DNA of 32,074 nucleotides, taken from positions 1 through 32,074 of the IMG/VR virus record IMGVR_UViG_3300008267_000928; one strand, 5' to 3'. Source of the DNA: a virus. A program made the translations under genes and the position numbers. The notes below the pieces were generated by a model that was given only the letters and a program-made list of their open reading frames with translations, did no database searches and was not told the DNA's origin. Below are positions 14,136 to 20,983 of this stretch, piece after piece. Positions within the stretch are counted from its first letter, which is position 1, and each line of letters opens with the position of its first letter.

Positions 14136-14740
14136 TATTCTACTTCCATACCTTTACGTGTATCGTGGTAAATATCTCTAGCATGAGATTCGTTATTTCT
14201 TAATCTAGTAGGAAGGTTTGCTTTAAACTGATCGTAGTTACCTTCTTTAGCATGCTTACGCATATCAGAGCCTGAAATACCTTCTTTGCGCTGACCTGTA
14301 CTTACTACTTTAATTGACTTAAAATTATAAAGTACTTTACCGGATCTATCAGCTTGACCGTTATATCTGTTAAGTAGTTTAGAATACTCAGCAGCTCTAT
14401 CTTCACCAGCAGTAACTACGAGATGCTCATAGCCTTGTTTATGAGCTTCTTCTGCATGATGCATAATGGTAGGTTTAGTTTTATCAGCAACTCTAATATT
14501 TACATTAGGAAAAGCGCGCGTTAAATGCTTCATCTTCTGAGTAGGGGACAATGGATTTTTTTCTTTGTCTTGACTATGTGAAGCAACAATAAGATGATCT
14601 GCTTTACTTTTACTGGCTAGCGCTACTGTATTTTTAATATTTTCTTCATGACCTTGCGTCACTGGGTTCATTCTACCGTAGTGCATAACCAGCGTTTTTG
14701 ATTTGATAGCTTCTTTAAGAAAAAATTTAAATTTGATCAT
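14135..14740 (-). CDS. Nucleotidyltransferase-like protein with capsid-targeting start
   Basis: 201 residues from the ATG at 14740, preceded by AGGTGG; a GTG at 14749 would add three residues. The N-terminus MIKFKFFLKEAIKS fits the T4 capsid-targeting/prohead-protease pattern with a cut at E10/A11. The rest is a cytidylyltransferase/NMN-adenylyltransferase-like Rossmann fold: G22-R-M-N-P-V-T-Q-G-H31 (GxFxPxxxGH nucleotide-binding motif), KNPLSPTQK near 62-69, and I155-S-G-S-D-M-R161 (ISxTxxR motif). It would transfer a nucleotide from ATP or CTP; the substrate is unknown, with NAD metabolism one option. It overlaps the upstream gene by 14 nt. Confidence 0.72.
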   Translation of the reverse strand: MIKFKFFLKEAIKSKTLVMHYGRMNPVTQGHEENIKNTVALASKSKADHLIVASHSQDKEKNPLSPTQKMKHLTRAFPNVNIRVADKTKPTIMHHAEEAHKQGYEHLVVTAGEDRAAEYSKLLNRYNGQADRSGKVLYNFKSIKVVSTGQRKEGISGSDMRKHAKEGNYDQFKANLPTRLRNNESHARDIYHDTRKGMEVE

Positions 14741-15926
14741 CGCTACCACCTGCAGGTTTATTGAACTTTAAATTAGAAGTAATTCTGTTGGATACGTCAG
14801 TATGAATAGCTTTTAGCGCATGCCCTCCAACTGTACCCATATACCCCTCTGATTCACGACCTAAACCTCTATCGAGAGCTTTAGTCATAATATCAGTAGC
14901 TGCCTGTAAATGGCTTTGCGTATTGAGAGTATTTTCAATAGTCTTTTTATTTTTAGTAGCTTCAGCAGCTAAGTTATCCCATTTTTCTTTTTTGGATTGC
15001 TTGGCTTTTTCTGTCTTAACCGAGTCAATATCACGTTGTGCTTTGGCGCCAAGATGTGCAATATAGCCTTCATGACTGGGAACTTCTTTGGCTCTCTTCG
15101 TCATGTTAATGTAAGAATTAAGATGCTCGAAATGATTATTGATTACGGAATGTTCTGCAGGTGTTAAAGCTGAGTTTAATTCTTTTGCTCTATCTAAATG
15201 CTTCTGCACTTGCTCAGCTTCACCGCCATGATACGATGCATTACCATTATATCCCGGTGTAGTTACAAATACATCACCACTATGCTTAAGTTTAGAGAAA
15301 TCAGCAGAGTAGTCAGCTTGCAAATTATGAGGCCAGCTCCCTTCACCGGAAGGTTTGTACCCGGTGTGAAGATGAATACCGAACTTGGCTTGCTGTACTA
15401 ACTTACCCTCTGGAGAACTTGCACTATGCGAATATTTAATAACGTTTGGCTGATAAGATACCTTACCAGCACCCTTCTTTACTTCACCTGCTTTAAATAA
15501 TACATCACCCTGCATAAAAGGTGCATCTTTACCTTTACCTTTAGGTAGTATCTTATCAGCATGCTCCAGAGCTTGTTTTAAAGTATCAGCTACTACAGGA
15601 TTATTACTATGATTAGTATCGATATCTTCAGGTGAGTAGTTTAACTTAGGACTCTTGGCAAAAACAGATGTTTTATATCCTACCCCTACCTTACCGGTAT
15701 CGGGATGCCGGTACATAACAATACTGACACCACCATCTTTCTTCTCGGTAAACCCTTCTGGTGGTTTCCCTGAACCCTGAATAAATCCATGCATCTGAGA
15801 TAGGAAATTATGAGACTTATCAAAGTGCTCATTATGCATTGCGATAGAAGAAGCATGATCTAAATGTGATAGTTTAGACGTATCTGTAATGGCTGCTTCG
15901 TATAAAAAATGTTTGAATTTAATCAT
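14727..15926 (-). CDS. Nucleotidyltransferase/ligase-fold-like protein with capsid-targeting start
   Basis: 399 residues from the ATG at 15926 (start MIKFKHFLYEAAIT); more upstream starts exist at 15938 and 15974, but the chosen one matches its neighbours' N-termini and gives an 8-nt overlap. Predicted prohead-protease cut at E10/A11. Residues 60-66 (T-E-K62-K-D-G65-G) fit motif I (KxDG) of DNA/RNA ligases and capping enzymes, followed by VSIVMYR, FMQGDVLF (137-144) and YQPNVIKYSH, a familiar arrangement in T4-like marine phages. The C-terminal 150 residues are Lys-rich and helical. Whether it is an active ligase is uncertain. Confidence 0.62.
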   Translation of the reverse strand: MIKFKHFLYEAAITDTSKLSHLDHASSIAMHNEHFDKSHNFLSQMHGFIQGSGKPPEGFTEKKDGGVSIVMYRHPDTGKVGVGYKTSVFAKSPKLNYSPEDIDTNHSNNPVVADTLKQALEHADKILPKGKGKDAPFMQGDVLFKAGEVKKGAGKVSYQPNVIKYSHSASSPEGKLVQQAKFGIHLHTGYKPSGEGSWPHNLQADYSADFSKLKHSGDVFVTTPGYNGNASYHGGEAEQVQKHLDRAKELNSALTPAEHSVINNHFEHLNSYINMTKRAKEVPSHEGYIAHLGAKAQRDIDSVKTEKAKQSKKEKWDNLAAEATKNKKTIENTLNTQSHLQAATDIMTKALDRGLGRESEGYMGTVGGHALKAIHTDVSNRITSNLKFNKPAGGSDDQI

Positions 15927-16935
15927 TTTGATCAACATTTTTAGAGTTAGGTCTATACTCGCTCGGATACACACCTATACGAGTTTTTTTCATACCAGCA
16001 TCAGATCTATCGCTAGATGGTCTAGCAAGAATTTTCATTCCTGGACCTGTATCAGACTCCGCACTATTCTTCTTATTACTATATGTTTTAGAGGCGTTGA
16101 GAACTAAACTACCATCATCATGGCTGCTTACAGAAATATCTCCTTGATATACTGCATGTACGTTTGATAGTCCATACTCACCTCCATGGTTTTTACCATA
16201 TAGGGATTTTTGTTGTATTTCTCTGTGTTCAGGATTAGATGCATCAAGATCGTAGTGAATAGCTGTAGTTTTATTATCGCTACTCTCTCTATGTTTCTTA
16301 AACAGATCGATAGCTTTCTTTATAACTGGATGATTGGCTAAATGAGATACACCGCCGAATTGCTGGTAAGAGTGGCCTTTTAAAGATACGAAATGTACTG
16401 GCTTATTATTACTATCGTATATAATCATATCTGCTTTTGGTTTATATCCTAAACCTTTATAATCTTCAGGTACTACCTTTCTGGCTCCAGCTGCTTTAAT
16501 GATAGTACCATCTGGCAATTTCATATTTACTTCTTTTTGACCGGTCTTTTCTAGATGCTTGGTGATACCTTCATGTACTGTATTAATTTGATAGTTTTCT
16601 ACTTCTTCTTGACTTTTACCTGCGCGACCTACTTGGGGCTTTTTAATTCTTGTTACAGGTATGGTAGTCTCTTCACCGTGTTCGGTTTTTATATTGACAT
16701 GATGAGTACCGTTTACTTTACCTGCATGCCCCGTAATGACAAATTTAGTACCTGCAGGTAATAACATACCTCTAGTCCTATGAGAGGAGCCCAACTCATA
16801 CGCTGGAGGCTGCTCTTTACCCTTGCTACCACCTGATAGCCAGGGAGCAATATAAGAGTTAAAATGGCGCTCACCCACATCACCTGAGCCGCCAGAAAGA
16901 TTAGCTTCTTTTAAGAAATGTGCAAATTTTAGCAT
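15919..16935 (-). CDS. Possible PD-(D/E)XK-like protein with capsid-targeting start
   Basis: 338 residues starting MLKFAHFLKEANLS (predicted cut E10/A11). A Gly-rich linker leads into a beta-rich domain (about 55-105). A nuclease-like core follows: EEVENYQINTVHEGITKHL (helix with Glu), then GLGYKPKAD169-MIIYDSNNKPVHFVS184-L-K186-GHSYQQFGG. The D...(S/E)xK arrangement recalls PD-(D/E)XK enzymes, with Ser in place of the usual Glu. The last 70 residues are polar and probably disordered. A CATAAATA element lies 23 nt upstream of its ATG. Nuclease activity is inference only. Confidence 0.55.
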   Translation of the reverse strand: MLKFAHFLKEANLSGGSGDVGERHFNSYIAPWLSGGSKGKEQPPAYELGSSHRTRGMLLPAGTKFVITGHAGKVNGTHHVNIKTEHGEETTIPVTRIKKPQVGRAGKSQEEVENYQINTVHEGITKHLEKTGQKEVNMKLPDGTIIKAAGARKVVPEDYKGLGYKPKADMIIYDSNNKPVHFVSLKGHSYQQFGGVSHLANHPVIKKAIDLFKKHRESSDNKTTAIHYDLDASNPEHREIQQKSLYGKNHGGEYGLSNVHAVYQGDISVSSHDDGSLVLNASKTYSNKKNSAESDTGPGMKILARPSSDRSDAGMKKTRIGVYPSEYRPNSKNVDQND

Positions 16936-16951
16936 AGGTTACCTCAGAATA

Positions 16952-17386
16952 TCAGAGATATTTATGGCTTCCGTCATCACAAGTATATACTACCTTCTTG
17001 ATATTGAACGTGGCAATAGCGCGCTTACATCCTTCGCAAGGCTCGCATAAACCTCTCAGGAAGTAGTTCTTCTTATTTTCGTTATATTTAACCCGGCAAA
17101 CATACAATGTTGATTTACTAAGTTGATGTACATCAATCGTACGTAGAGCATTCTTAATAGCATCAGTTTCAGCATGGAGAAAGATCGAACCTTCATGCTT
17201 GGAAAACTTTGCTTGAAATGGATGTGATTTAAGTTTATTACACCCTACAGATACTATTTCGTTTTTATAAACAACGCAGGCCGCGATTCTGGTTCTTAGA
17301 AGGCGACCTTTTCTATTATGAGCAGCTGCAGGTAGAGCGGTAGCTATCTTCTCGAGATAGTTTAGATATTTGTCATCAGACTTCAT
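16952..17386 (-). CDS. Cytidine/deoxycytidylate deaminase-family protein (second copy)
   Basis: 144 residues with the zinc signature H71-A-E73 (FLHAETDAI) and P116-C117-E-G-C120 (CEPCEGCKRAI). It lacks the YNG...CE allosteric loop of the dCMP deaminase at 3618-4043 and has a longer linker (YNENKKNYFLRGLCEPC). It is therefore a different branch, perhaps acting on a free nucleoside, a modified base or RNA. TAAGGAG at the end of the small upstream ORF serves as its Shine-Dalgarno. Confidence 0.78.
   Translation of the reverse strand: MKSDDKYLNYLEKIATALPAAAHNRKGRLLRTRIAACVVYKNEIVSVGCNKLKSHPFQAKFSKHEGSIFLHAETDAIKNALRTIDVHQLSKSTLYVCRVKYNENKKNYFLRGLCEPCEGCKRAIATFNIKKVVYTCDDGSHKYL
16959..16966 (-). 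promoter_or_regulatory. T4-type late promoter element CATAAATA
   Basis: CATAAATA on the minus strand inside the 3' end of the deaminase gene, 23 nt before the ATG at 16935 that opens the run of capsid-targeted genes. Its spacing matches the elements at 11785 and 28799. Confidence 0.5.
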
Positions 17387-17397
17387 AACACTACTCC

Positions 17398-17490
17398 TTA
17401 CGAGAGTGCTTGAATTCTACTTTCTACGTACTGCTTTACGATCTTTAGGATTTCAGGAGATGATGATAGTTTAATACTGTTACTCAGCAT
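17398..17490 (-). CDS. 30-residue ORF between deaminase and SprT-like genes
   Basis: Reading MLSNSIKLSSSPEILKIVKQ-YVESRIQALS, it overlaps the SprT-like gene end by 11 nt and fills the gap before the deaminase. Its stop codon is part of TAAGGAG, the downstream gene's ribosome-binding site. The helical amphipathic character and tight packing suggest a real small gene, but no homologue is recognised. Confidence 0.4.
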   Translation of the reverse strand: MLSNSIKLSSSPEILKIVKQYVESRIQALS

Positions 17491-18124
17491 CAGGTTGATA
17501 TGAAACAGCTCTTCTTCCAGAGCCCTCTTCAGCATAAGTTCCGACGACGACAGCATTAGTATCTCCTTTTTCACATCTCTTTATTTTAGATTCTTTTGTA
17601 TTTTTTTCCAAGTACTTTTTATCGTACTTTGTAATTCTTTCAACTACTAGCGGTAGACTCTTTTCTAGACTTCTATCCGTAATATCATAGTAATCTTTAA
17701 ACTTAATATAGAGCCCTAACTCTCTACCATATGCTTCAATTTCCCAGGGTAAGTCCCAATAGTCTTCCTTATCGATATTGAAGTGCCTCTTACCCCATTT
17801 GAAGGTTCTACGATACTTGTGATCGTAGATCTCACCCTTAGCAAACTGCTTAACATGTACCATTTCGTGAGCGAGAGTCTGTAAGATCTTCCTAAAGTTC
17901 TTTACACCCTTACATAGACTAATTTCGAATTGCTTGGGAAAAACGTTCTTATCCATCCAGTTTGTTTCTGCTTCGAATTCGACTGGTATATCTTTATTAT
18001 AATTGATTGTTACGGTTATTTTTTTATAGAGAGTGGGAAGGAGTTTTTTGCCATAGAATAGCACAGCTGCTCTTATGACAGCTTCTCTATCTGGATCATC
18101 GATGTTGGTGATCTGTATGTGCAT
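17480..18124 (-). CDS. SprT-like zinc metallopeptidase
   Basis: 214 residues. The catalytic motif H86-E-M-V-H90 lies in ILQTLAHEMVHVKQFAKGE, with a further conserved element WEIEAYGRE near 125-135 typical of SprT-like/phage metallopeptidases. The family includes SPRTN-type DNA-protein crosslink proteases; the phage target is unknown. The C-terminus (about 165-214) is polar and basic. The promoter -10 box sits only 6 nt before the ATG, so the mRNA may be leaderless. Confidence 0.78.
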   Translation of the reverse strand: MHIQITNIDDPDREAVIRAAVLFYGKKLLPTLYKKITVTINYNKDIPVEFEAETNWMDKNVFPKQFEISLCKGVKNFRKILQTLAHEMVHVKQFAKGEIYDHKYRRTFKWGKRHFNIDKEDYWDLPWEIEAYGRELGLYIKFKDYYDITDRSLEKSLPLVVERITKYDKKYLEKNTKESKIKRCEKGDTNAVVVGTYAEEGSGRRAVSYQPDAE

Positions 18125-18130
18125 GATTAT

Positions 18131-18159
18131 ATTATACCTGAAATCGCTAAAATAAGCAA
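18131..18159 (-). promoter_or_regulatory. Sigma70-like promoter for the SprT-like gene
   Basis: On the minus strand: TTGCTT (18154-18159), a 17-bp spacer and a perfect TATAAT (18131-18136). The expected transcription start falls on or next to the A of the ATG at 18124, which would give a leaderless or nearly leaderless mRNA. Confidence 0.6.
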
Positions 18160-18197
18160 CAGTTATTTTTGGTTAAAGACGAATTCGGCCTTTTATA

Positions 18198-18226
18198 TTG
18201 CACCGACCCCCGAAGGTGCGTATAAT
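18198..18226 (+). promoter_or_regulatory. Sigma70-like promoter for the rightward gene block
   Basis: TTGCAC (18198-18203), a 17-bp spacer and a perfect TATAAT (18221-18226). An inverted repeat GCACC (18200-18204)/GGTGC (18215-18219) lies between the -35 and -10 boxes and could be an operator. The leader to the ATG at 18308 is about 75 nt. AGAAGG (18296-18301) is the Shine-Dalgarno. Confidence 0.65.
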
Positions 18227-18250
18227 GGGTTGTGCCCTTGAGATTCTATT

Positions 18251-18273
18251 GGTATTTAATACCCCTCGAGGGG
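18251..18273 (+). promoter_or_regulatory. Overlapping alternative hairpins in the 5' leader
   Basis: GGTAT-TTA-ATACC (18251-18263) and the palindrome CCCCTCGAGGGG (18262-18273) share the CC at 18262-18263, so both full stems cannot form at once. They lie in the untranslated leader between promoter and gene. No T-tract follows, so a simple terminator is unlikely. Confidence 0.4.
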
Positions 18274-18307
18274 CTGGTTTAGATATATTGTACCGAGAAG
18301 GTAGGAC

Positions 18308-19399
18308 ATGAAAGATAAAACCGCTCAGATTCGCCAAAAGCGAGAGAAAGTTATCAAGCTTCTTAGTGGGGATGAACCCACTGTAGATCTGAGTAAACCA
18401 TATCCAGAAGCTGAGATGATTCGCGCTTACTCATGGTATAGTTCTAACTATACTGTAGAAGACGGTCGTGAATGGCTTATGAATTATCTTAAGATTAATA
18501 ATCATTCAGCTACTGTAATTGCTAACGTAAAGTCCAAACAGATTCCTATGGTGGTATGTTCTATCGCTAGGATGTTGTCACGTGATATTACGCTACCTGA
18601 AAAGACAATGAAGTTCTTTAACAACTTCATTAATACTCGAGACGAGTCTCCTGTAGAGATTAAGACCAAGAAGATTCAGTATATTAAGCCTCCTACAGTC
18701 GATAATAAGATCGAGATGATTATGACCAATATTGAAGAAGCTACTGATAAGCTTCTCAATACGTGGGAGTGTGATTATTCGTTGTACAACGATATCAAAG
18801 CTCAAGAGATTAAATCTCCTTCAGTTAAGGAAATTCAAACTCGTCTAATGCCCCGTATTAGTCAGATTATTGAGCTTATGGACGGTAATACTGATATTAA
18901 AGAATACTACAGCAGCTATTCCAAAGCAGAGCTAAAAAAGCTTATTGAGTTCCATCGTATGCTTGATAATGATTGTAACAAAGCTCTTCAAGCTACTAAG
19001 ATTGTACGTCAACGTAAGAAGAAGCAAGGTGTAAATGCTGATAAAGCTTTGAAAAACTTCAAGTATAAGAGAGAAGACAACTCCCTTAAAACAGTGTCGG
19101 TTGACCCTGCAAAGATCTTGACTTCATCTACTCTCGTAGTCTATAATACTAAATACAAGCGCATGACAGTGTTTGTAGCAAATGAAGATAGTAAGCTATC
19201 GGTGAAGGGTACAAGTATTTTGAACTATGACGAGTCCAAATCTATGAGTAAGCGTGTTAAGAAACCAGAGGAAGCCATCAGTGCTATTCTGGGTGGTACG
19301 CCTAACTCCATTCTTAAGACGTTCGCAAAGTTCAAGAGTGAATCAAAGGTACCTACTAATCGTATTAATGAAGATACGATTATTCTACGGGCTGTATAA
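18308..19399 (+). CDS. Conserved hypothetical phage protein (363 aa)
   Basis: First gene of the rightward block. A soluble, mainly helical, Lys-rich protein. Notable stretches are PYPEAEMIRAYSWYSSNYTVEDGREWLMNYLK (30-62), a basic linker KIVRQRKKKQGVNADKALKNFKYKREDNSLKTVSVDPAKIL and a C-terminal beta-rich domain (TLVVYNTKYKRMTVFVANEDSKLSVKGTSILNYDE). I have the impression of homologues in T4-like marine phages but cannot name a function. No enzyme motif seen. Its position under a strong promoter and upstream of replication genes suggests early or middle expression. Confidence 0.6.
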   Translation: MKDKTAQIRQKREKVIKLLSGDEPTVDLSKPYPEAEMIRAYSWYSSNYTVEDGREWLMNYLKINNHSATVIANVKSKQIPMVVCSIARMLSRDITLPEKTMKFFNNFINTRDESPVEIKTKKIQYIKPPTVDNKIEMIMTNIEEATDKLLNTWECDYSLYNDIKAQEIKSPSVKEIQTRLMPRISQIIELMDGNTDIKEYYSSYSKAELKKLIEFHRMLDNDCNKALQATKIVRQRKKKQGVNADKALKNFKYKREDNSLKTVSVDPAKILTSSTLVVYNTKYKRMTVFVANEDSKLSVKGTSILNYDESKSMSKRVKKPEEAISAILGGTPNSILKTFAKFKSESKVPTNRINEDTIILRAV

Positions 19400-19737
19400 T
19401 GGTAGCAGATGTAATAAAATTTCCAGGTAAATTTAAGCCTGCTCCTCCTACTCTGGAGGAGATAGAAGCTGCTAATCTAGAACAGATAGAAGAATGTATT
19501 GATAGATCTATTAAAAGTTTTATTATCGATACACTACATAATATACCAAATGTAGATCCTGATTACTTTAATACGGGTGATATGGTTACGCAAAAGATTA
19601 TTGGACTAGTCCGTGAATCCATGCGTGCTACTATTTTTCGTTTGCAAAGTAAACATCATGATCTACAAGACATTGCAGAAGATATTATAGCATTTGATTC
19701 AGACGTAAGAGAACAAATTATTGAGGATGATGAATAA
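19399..19737 (+). CDS. Hypothetical acidic protein (112 aa)
   Basis: Starts 1 nt into the preceding stop (TAATG). The N-terminus VADVIKFPGKFKPAPPTLEE resembles short linear docking peptides seen in small phage and bacterial proteins. The rest is helical and acidic (EEIEAANLEQIEECIDRSIKSFIIDTLHNIPNVDPDYF; HDLQDIAEDIIAFDSDVREQIIEDDE). No function is recognised. Its last 30 nt are part of a perfect 75-bp tandem duplication. Confidence 0.6.
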   Translation: MVADVIKFPGKFKPAPPTLEEIEAANLEQIEECIDRSIKSFIIDTLHNIPNVDPDYFNTGDMVTQKIIGLVRESMRATIFRLQSKHHDLQDIAEDIIAFDSDVREQIIEDDE

Positions 19738-19857
19738 TTCATGAGACTAAGTATATCTGAGATCCTAAAGAGAGCCAATGAAAGAGAACAAATTATTGAG
19801 GATGATGAATAATTCATGAGACTAAGTATATCTGAGATCCTAAAGAGAGCCAATGAA
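19707..19857 (+). repeat. Perfect 75-bp tandem duplication
   Basis: The sequence from 19707 repeats exactly with a 75-nt offset through 19857 (151 nt, just over two copies). The unit joins the end of the 112-aa gene (REQIIEDDE-stop) to the start of the DUF6433 gene (MRLSISEILKRANE). Zero mismatches indicate a very recent event or an assembly effect. Confidence 0.95.
19741..19812 (+). pseudogene. 23-residue chimeric ORF created by the duplication
   Basis: The first-copy ATG opens MRLSISEILKRANE, then continues into REQIIEDDE-stop, fusing the DUF6433 N-terminus to the tail of the preceding protein. It is a by-product of the 75-bp duplication. It might compete for initiation with the intact gene at 19816. 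Confidence 0.5.
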
Positions 19858-20232
19858 TTAGGTACTCTGCAGGAACGTAAAGCCTTTTTATTGCAGAATG
19901 ATAGCCCTGCAATTCATACCATTCTTAAATGTGTATATGACCCTAATGTGAAGTTTCTTCTTCCTAAGGGTAAAGCGCCATATAAGCCTACAGAATTTGA
20001 TAGACAGGAAAGTCGTCTATATGCCGAGATGCGTAAGATGTATCTCTTTGTAGAAGGTGGTAATCCTAATCTATCACAACTAAAGCGTGAGCAGATCTTT
20101 ATTGAGTTATTAGAATCAATCGATCCGCAAGACGCTGAACTTCTTGTATTGGTAAAAGATAAGAAACTACCCTACAAGAACATTAACCGCAACCTTATAG
20201 AGAAAACATATCCAGGCCTAATCCCCACATGA
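19816..20232 (+). CDS. DUF6433-like conserved T4-like phage protein
   Basis: 138 residues starting MRLSISEILKRANELGTLQERKAFLLQNDSPAIHTILKC, then YDPNVKFLLPKGKAPYKPTEFDRQESRLYAEMRKMYLFVEGGNPNLSQLKREQIFIELLESIDPQDAELLVLVKDKKLPYKNI. I recognise this frame from T4-like cyanophages, where it is catalogued as DUF6433 with no established role. It starts in the second copy of the tandem duplication. Its natural upstream context (stop, 3 nt, ATG) is preserved. The next gene overlaps its end by 4 nt (ATGA). Confidence 0.78.
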   Translation: MRLSISEILKRANELGTLQERKAFLLQNDSPAIHTILKCVYDPNVKFLLPKGKAPYKPTEFDRQESRLYAEMRKMYLFVEGGNPNLSQLKREQIFIELLESIDPQDAELLVLVKDKKLPYKNINRNLIEKTYPGLIPT

Positions 20233-20426
20233 GTAAATCTTTTCGTAGCAAGAATCAAAAGCGTGATCATAAAGAATATGACGATGAAGACAATTACTAC
20301 TCGAATCAATCGAGCTACCTACAAAGGCGACAAAAGCGTAGACTAGACAATGCAATACGTTCCAAGAATGTATCGCGTCTTTTGGAACTAGATGATGGTG
20401 ATGATTATGACGATATTCGTGGATGA
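20229..20426 (+). CDS. Small charged hypothetical protein (65 aa)
   Basis: ATGA overlap with the preceding gene. The sequence is basic and acidic in blocks: MSKSFRSKNQKRDHKEYDDEDNYY, then a basic middle (YLQRRQKRRLDNAIRSKNVSRLLE) and an acidic tail (LDDGDDYDDIRG). Low hydrophobicity suggests a disordered nucleic-acid- or protein-binding peptide. The acidic tail codons (GATGATGGTGATGATTATGAC) also supply ATG codons for the next gene in another frame. Confidence 0.55.
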   Translation: MSKSFRSKNQKRDHKEYDDEDNYYSNQSSYLQRRQKRRLDNAIRSKNVSRLLELDDGDDYDDIRG

Positions 20427-20748
20427 TACGAACTGGTTTTACAGTGATGTCGGTGGAATAGATGCTTCGACCGACGACGAACTTACCCCTGAATACTGTA
20501 CCGTTCTAGAAAACGGAATCTATACTGTAAAACTCTTTCATGAAGCTATTGGTATAGGTATGTCCGATAGGTACTACTATCGTATAGGTATGTCCGATAG
20601 GTACTACTATCGAACAGTAGCTGAAGTGTTTAAAGGTAAAGAAAACTATACTGCAAAGCTTGCGGATACTTTATGGATTGAATTACCAATCCATACACAA
20701 GATGATATCAATAAAGTATTGAAATGGGTGTATTCCAATAATGCCTAA
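20392..20748 (+). CDS. Hypothetical protein with duplicated decapeptide (118 aa)
   Basis: Frame begins MMVMIMTIFVDDTNWFYSDVGG. The in-frame ATGs at 20392, 20395, 20401 and 20407 are all possible starts, and MTIFVDDTNWFY (20407) looks like the natural N-terminus. It contains IGMSDRYYYR twice in tandem (exact 30-bp repeat). The rest reads TVAEVFKGKENYTAKLADTLWIELPIHTQDDINKVLKWVYSN. The fold and function are not recognised. It overlaps both neighbours. Confidence 0.6.
   Translation: MMVMIMTIFVDDTNWFYSDVGGIDASTDDELTPEYCTVLENGIYTVKLFHEAIGIGMSDRYYYRIGMSDRYYYRTVAEVFKGKENYTAKLADTLWIELPIHTQDDINKVLKWVYSNNA
20552..20612 (+). repeat. Perfect 30-bp tandem duplication inside a gene
   Basis: 61 nt with exact period 30, doubling ten codons (I-G-M-S-D-R-Y-Y-Y-R) without changing the frame. 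It is the second exact tandem duplication within 0.9 kb. Confidence 0.95.
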
Positions 20749-20983
20749 TTATTCCTTTCGTAACGTTATTGATGGTACTGAATATGAGCTCGACTTGACA
20801 ATGTCAGAGCGTGAACAGTACCTTAAAGATAATAAAGATACTGTTATTCAAATAATTGCTCGGGCTCCTAGTTTAGGTGATTCAGTTAAACTAGGTATTA
20901 GAAAGCCCGATCAAGGTTTTCGTGATGTATTACGTGAAATTAAAAAAGCACACCCTAGAGGAGGAGGCGTTAATACATTTTGA
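20741..20983 (+). CDS. Small conserved phage protein (FmdB-like fold suspected)
   Basis: 80 residues: MPNYSFRNVIDGTEYELDLTMSEREQYLKDNKDTVIQIIARAPSLGDSVKLGIRKPDQGFRDVLREIKKAHPRGGGVNTF. The start MPxYxFR/N...G and the overall frame resemble FmdB-type zinc ribbons but without cysteines; the GFRDVLREIKKAH...NTF end is familiar from T4-like marine phages. Function unknown. It overlaps the upstream gene by 8 nt and the phoH start by 1 nt (TGATG). Confidence 0.62.
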   Translation: MPNYSFRNVIDGTEYELDLTMSEREQYLKDNKDTVIQIIARAPSLGDSVKLGIRKPDQGFRDVLREIKKAHPRGGGVNTF

